A stretch of 7,830 bases of DNA. Origin: JBEKTY01 sp049515555 (lineage in GTDB: Bacteria; Planctomycetota; Planctomycetia; Pirellulales; Thermoguttaceae). This document shows positions 5,369 to 7,830 of the stretch, one piece after another. The notes below the pieces were generated by a model. The model was not told where the DNA came from. It ran no database searches and saw nothing but the letters and a program-made list of their open reading frames with translations. Where the stretch lies: positions 1 through 7,830 of the forward strand of contig JBEKTY010000265.1 in assembly GCA_049515555.1 (NCBI GenBank), in the 5' to 3' direction. The stretch's first letter is position 1; every line of letters begins with the position of its first letter. The translations under genes were made by a program, and so were the position numbers.

Positions 5369-5424
5369 GGGTTTACCTCGTCATTGATGCCGATTGCTTC
5401 GGCCGGTAAACCCACGGTAAACCC
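5369..5424. repeat. Three copies of GGTAAACCC upstream of the integrase
   Basis: GGTAAACCC occurs at 5405-5413 and 5416-5424 in direct orientation with an 11-base period (about one helical turn) and once inverted as GGGTTTACC at 5369-5377. They lie 33 to 88 bases before the integrase ATG and 90-190 bases from the tRNA fragment. Candidates are integrase arm-type sites or operators for the excisionase/repressor. Confidence 0.65.
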
Positions 5425-5456
5425 AGACCATCCGTACCCATCCCCGGGAGTAAGCC

Positions 5457-6725
5457 ATGAACACCAAACGCAAGCCCAAAACGTTCCCGTTTACTCAAGT
5501 CCGCCTGGCACGCCTGAAGCCACCAGCCACCGGCCGCGACATCTACAATGACGAGACCACGCCAGGGCTGCAACTCCGCATCACGCCGAACGGGGCCAGC
5601 TCCTACAGCGTGTGGCGCAAACTCCACGGGGCCCCGGTCCGGGTGACGATCGGAGACGCCAAGGCAATTTCGATCCAGCAGGCCCGGGACCAGGCCGCCG
5701 TCATCATCGGGAAACTCGCCTCGGGCGTGAATCCCGTCGAAGAGAAACGCGAGAGGACCCGGGAGCGTGCCCGTAAGGCAGCAACGCTCGGGGAGTTGTG
5801 GGCCTACTACCTTGAGAATCACGCCCGGCCTCACAAGCGGACCTGGCGGGTAGACGAACAGCGATTCACGCGGCACATAGACACCTGGAAGAACCGCAAA
5901 CTCTGCGAGGTCAGTAAAGGCGACGTGGAACGCCTGCACAAGCAGGTGGGCAAGAAGTCGGGGCACTACGAAGCGAACCGGCTGATGGCCCTGGTCCATA
6001 AGATGTTTTCACTGGCCGACAAGGTAGGCTACGACGGCCCGAACCCGGTCAACGGCGTCGAGAAATTCACCGAGGACAGCCGAGAGCGGTTCCTGCAACC
6101 GGACGAAATGCCGGCCTTCTTTGATGCCGTGGCGAAGCTTCACACGACCAGCCCCACAGCGGCCGATGCTATCGCCGTGGCCCTTTGGACCGGCGCGAGA
6201 CGTGGTAACGTCCTGTCGATGCGATGGGACGAGCTGGCCCTCGACCGAGCCACCTGGACGATACCCGGCGAGAAGATGAAAAACGGCAAGCCGCAGACGG
6301 TCCACCTCCCCTCCCCTGCCCTGGAGATTCTCAGACGCCGCCAGGAAGCCGCCGGCGCATCGCCCTGGGTCTTTCCAGGCCGCAGGCTTGGCAAGCATCT
6401 GAGCGACCCTACGCGGCCCTGGCGCGAGCTACTGAAGGCTTCTGGGCTGAAGGATCTCAGGCCGCATGATTTGCGTAGAACGATGGGTTCTTGGGAGACT
6501 GCGACCGGCGCCAACCTTCAAGTCGTCGGCAAGACGTTGGGGCACCTCGACTCTACCAGCACAGCAGTCTACGCCCGGGTGAACCTTGCCCCGGTACGCG
6601 AGGCGGTTGACAAGGCCGTCGCAGCTATGGAAGTCGCCAGGGATTCCAAGGGGCAGGCCGTCAGACTGGCAACGGTCGTCACTCACCCCGATAACCTGAA
6701 ACCGTCTGGCGTTCCGGTTGCCTAA
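5457..6725 (+). CDS. int: P4-type tyrosine recombinase (integrase)
   Basis: The 422-residue protein has all three parts of the family. An N-terminal arm-binding domain (DUF4102-like, about 10-95) shows TPGLQLRITPNG, SYSVWRKL and the helix SIQQARDQA. A core-binding domain (about 108-212) contains TLGELWAYYLENH. The catalytic domain (about 215-392) has R248 in TGARRGNVLSMRW, K275 in MKNGKPQTVHLP, H337 and R340 in HDLRRT, H363 in LGH and the nucleophile Y372 in STAVYARV. It should cut and join DNA at the element's attachment sites, here inferred to be tRNA-Gln. GGGAG at 5446-5450 is 6 bases before the ATG, fixing the start. No frameshift or missing catalytic residue is seen, so it is probably active. 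It is convergent with the small HTH gene, 24 bases between stops. Confidence 0.93.
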   Translation: MNTKRKPKTFPFTQVRLARLKPPATGRDIYNDETTPGLQLRITPNGASSYSVWRKLHGAPVRVTIGDAKAISIQQARDQAAVIIGKLASGVNPVEEKRERTRERARKAATLGELWAYYLENHARPHKRTWRVDEQRFTRHIDTWKNRKLCEVSKGDVERLHKQVGKKSGHYEANRLMALVHKMFSLADKVGYDGPNPVNGVEKFTEDSRERFLQPDEMPAFFDAVAKLHTTSPTAADAIAVALWTGARRGNVLSMRWDELALDRATWTIPGEKMKNGKPQTVHLPSPALEILRRRQEAAGASPWVFPGRRLGKHLSDPTRPWRELLKASGLKDLRPHDLRRTMGSWETATGANLQVVGKTLGHLDSTSTAVYARVNLAPVREAVDKAVAAMEVARDSKGQAVRLATVVTHPDNLKPSGVPVA

Positions 6726-6732
6726 CGTTGCT

Positions 6733-6777
6733 GGCCAGTGAGGGGCGCGCTATAGCGCCTGGTTGGCGCCACTGGCC
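6733..6777. terminator. Bidirectional terminator-like stem-loop between integrase and HTH gene
   Basis: GGCCAGTG (6733-6740) pairs with CACTGGCC (6770-6777). Inside, GCGCTATAGCGC (6747-6758) is a perfect palindrome that can form its own stem. It starts 8 bases after the integrase stop and overlaps the last codons of the convergent HTH gene, so it could end both transcripts. No T-run follows on either strand. Confidence 0.5.
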
Positions 6778-6950
6778 CCGTTGTTCACCAGGGCCAGTAC
6801 ATCCGCGCGGCGGTAACGGGCCGACCGGCCGATCCGCACCACTTGCAGGTGCCGGCCGTCCATAGCCCATCGGGCTAGCGTCTGGGGTCTCATCGCCAAC
6901 AAGTGGGCTGCCTCGGCCCGGGTGATAAGCCGGTCCTGCTCCTCTTCCAT
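6750..6950 (-). CDS. Excisionase/AlpA-like MerR-type HTH protein
   Basis: The ATG at 6950-6948 is preceded by AAGGGAG (6963-6957, minus strand) with a 6-base spacer, which favours this 66-residue start over an in-frame GTG at 7028 that would add 26 residues of low-complexity Arg/Ala. The protein reads LITRAEAAHLLAMRPQTLARW, then a short wing region with VVRIGRSARYRRADVLALV. This is the HTH_17 pattern of excisionases and AlpA regulators: helix-turn-helix, then a beta wing ending in Y-R-DV. In integrative elements such proteins bend attachment DNA to favour excision or activate the integrase gene. Its place convergent to the integrase fits, though the same fold also serves as a plain regulator. 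Confidence 0.8.
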   Translation of the reverse strand: MEEEQDRLITRAEAAHLLAMRPQTLARWAMDGRHLQVVRIGRSARYRRADVLALVNNGASGANQAL

Positions 6951-7281
6951 CGCTCGCTCCCTTCTGTCTGTAACCCCGCTTCTCTGCCGCGGAACCCGTG
7001 CCGCCGCGGCTCGGCTTTGATCCTGCACATCTCCATCGGCGCCGGCCAGCGCGCCGATCCGGCCGACCAGGGGCTCGTCGAGTAGGTCCCCATTCCGCTC
7101 CGGCCCGCTCGTCGTCGGCCGCCAGCTTGCCCAATTTCACAACGCTATCGCAATGTTAGGTGTGGCCGATGCTCTGGCCCGCGGCTTTCGCCTGTCGAAA
7201 CACTGCCACTTTGGCACCTTTTTCCCCGCTCTCCCCTGGCGCCATGCTTCTTACCTGCCCTACCTGTAAAAAGTCGAAAAA

Positions 7282-7307
7282 GGGTAGAATACCAATGTGA
7301 TCTACCC
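7282..7307. repeat. Inverted repeat GGGTAGA / TCTACCC, possible operator
   Basis: GGGTAGA (7282-7288) and TCTACCC (7301-7307) are exact reverse complements separated by 12 bases. The pair lies in the AT-richer patch about 330 bases upstream of the HTH gene start. Spacing suits a dimeric repressor site; no T-run supports a terminator. Confidence 0.45.
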
Positions 7308-7374
7308 ATTTTGTGCTAGTTTGGGCAGTTCTACAGTCCCGAACTCGGCTGACCTGACCCGCTCGCATTGTGTT

Positions 7375-7392
7375 ACCAGTTCTGGCACTGGT
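7375..7392. repeat. Short inverted repeat ACCAGT-N6-ACTGGT
   Basis: Six-base arms at 7375-7380 and 7387-7392 are exact reverse complements. It could be a protein-binding site; at this length chance is a real alternative. Confidence 0.3.
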
Positions 7393-7433
7393 GGTTTGAC
7401 ACGCGGAAACAAGAAAATCCGGCACCCCGAGCC

Positions 7434-7553
7434 CTACGGGTCTATCTTTCTCCCATTCTTAACGGCCCGGAGGGTGGGCTCTGCGCTCACCGTGGCTTCC
7501 TCGGCGTCCGGTGGTAGCGTCCAAACTTCTACGGCGAAGCTGAGCGTTATCAT
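7434..7553 (-). CDS. Possible small hypothetical protein (39 residues)
   Basis: A minus-strand frame from ATG 7553-7551 to TAG 7436-7434 encodes a peptide reading MITLSFAVEVWTLPPDAEEA, then TVSAEPTLRAVKNGRKIDP. Its composition, with mixed charged and hydrophobic residues and no low-complexity run, is more protein-like than the other frames here. No Shine-Dalgarno is visible, and the frame stays open upstream to a TGA near 7670, so the start is uncertain. I do not recognise the family. It is leftward, like the HTH gene, and would be element cargo. Confidence 0.25.
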   Translation of the reverse strand: MITLSFAVEVWTLPPDAEEATVSAEPTLRAVKNGRKIDP

Positions 7554-7830
7554 GGCTAACACTTTATGGACTACTGGGAGGGGACCACGGCGCCTTGCCT
7601 GATGTGGGCGCGGAAGCTGGGGTAGCCAGACCAGCGGCCTGCCGCTGAGGCGGTGTGCTCAAGGTCTTTCCAAGCCAGGCGGCACCGAACCCCACCAGCA
7701 CTATGATAATAACTGGACTTTTGCAAACTCTCAAATGGCGTTGGAAAAATGGGGGTTTTGGGGTCTAATGTTGACGTTTCGGCCGGGCGCAGGAGAGCCG
7801 GGCCGTTTGGAGGGACCAGGGAGGGGCCAG

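Larger units (their letters stand above)
5231..7830. mobile_element. Integrase end of an integrative element in tRNA-Gln (continues right)
   Basis: A tRNA-Gln 3' fragment, repeats near the integrase start, a P4-type integrase and a convergent excisionase-like gene together form the usual end module of a tRNA-borne genomic island or satellite. Because the fragment is the 3' part of a leftward-reading tRNA, normal integration geometry puts the element to its right. The other end, cargo genes and any replication genes are outside the window. Confidence 0.6.
6951..7830. other. 880-base stretch without a defensible gene
   Basis: Upstream of the HTH gene I see no recognisable coding sequence. The minus-strand frame extending the HTH gene back to a GTG at 7028 is Arg/Ala-rich with no ribosome binding site. 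A small hairpin TGCCA-CTT-TGGCA followed by CCTTTTT (7204-7223, plus strand) could be a weak terminator. A short AT-richer patch (7262-7320) with an inverted repeat could hold a promoter. At the right edge an ATG at 7768 opens a 21-codon plus-strand frame (MLTFRPGAGEP...) and a minus-strand frame stays open from the edge to TAG at 7573-7571. Neither has supporting signals, but either may belong to a gene beyond the window. Confidence 0.5.

Noticed and set aside
7156..7425. An 89-codon minus-strand frame
   Set aside because: No ribosome binding site, no recognisable family, and it runs through the inverted repeats and an AT-rich patch; most likely chance.
7571..7828. Minus-strand frame open from the right edge to TAG 7573-7571
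   Set aside because: 85 codons without stop is not remarkable at this GC, composition is not protein-like, and there is no start in the window; mentioned only as a possible gene tail.

Overview
The window looks like a piece of a planctomycete chromosome (possibly Pirellulales-like). The main reasons are a PknB-type Ser/Thr kinase joined to a single transmembrane helix and two SUMF1/FGE-sulfatase-type modules, high GC, and palindromic repeats scattered both between and inside genes. The taxonomic call is inference from gene style; no marker gene is present.

Left part (1-3033): the first bases hold the start of a leftward gene, probably an insertion-sequence transposase. Its AT-richer flank abuts a kinase whose N-lobe is missing. 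The kinase frame is then stopped by an amber codon at 595-597, inside what should read PEDRYQSMAEV, and the same frame continues for 809 codons (transmembrane segment plus two SUMF1 modules). One ancestral receptor-like kinase/SUMF1 gene therefore appears to be broken twice. Two kinds of short repeat have been absorbed into its linkers.

Middle part (3034-5107): a strong hairpin, a small ankyrin-like remnant on the minus strand and a bipartite palindromic element precede an intact gene for a divergent thymidylate-synthase-superfamily protein (3379-4248). Next come a hicB antitoxin gene that has lost its middle but keeps promoter, operator-like palindrome and ribosome binding site, and an intact XRE-type antitoxin-like regulator with its own promoter and no toxin beside it.

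Right part (5231-7830): a 48-base 3' fragment of a tRNA-Gln gene (minus strand), then a P4-type tyrosine integrase and a convergent small excisionase-like HTH gene with a shared terminator-like hairpin. This is the integrase end of an integrative element. Its polarity predicts that the element extends to the right beyond the window and that the complete tRNA-Gln gene lies at its far end. The last 880 bases carry inverted repeats but no gene I can defend.

Overall the window is a site of repeated insertion and gene decay rather than an obvious new multigene system. The most informative observations are the palindromic element found both in a coding linker and between genes, the amber-split kinase, the internally deleted hicB, and the tRNA-Gln attachment site.
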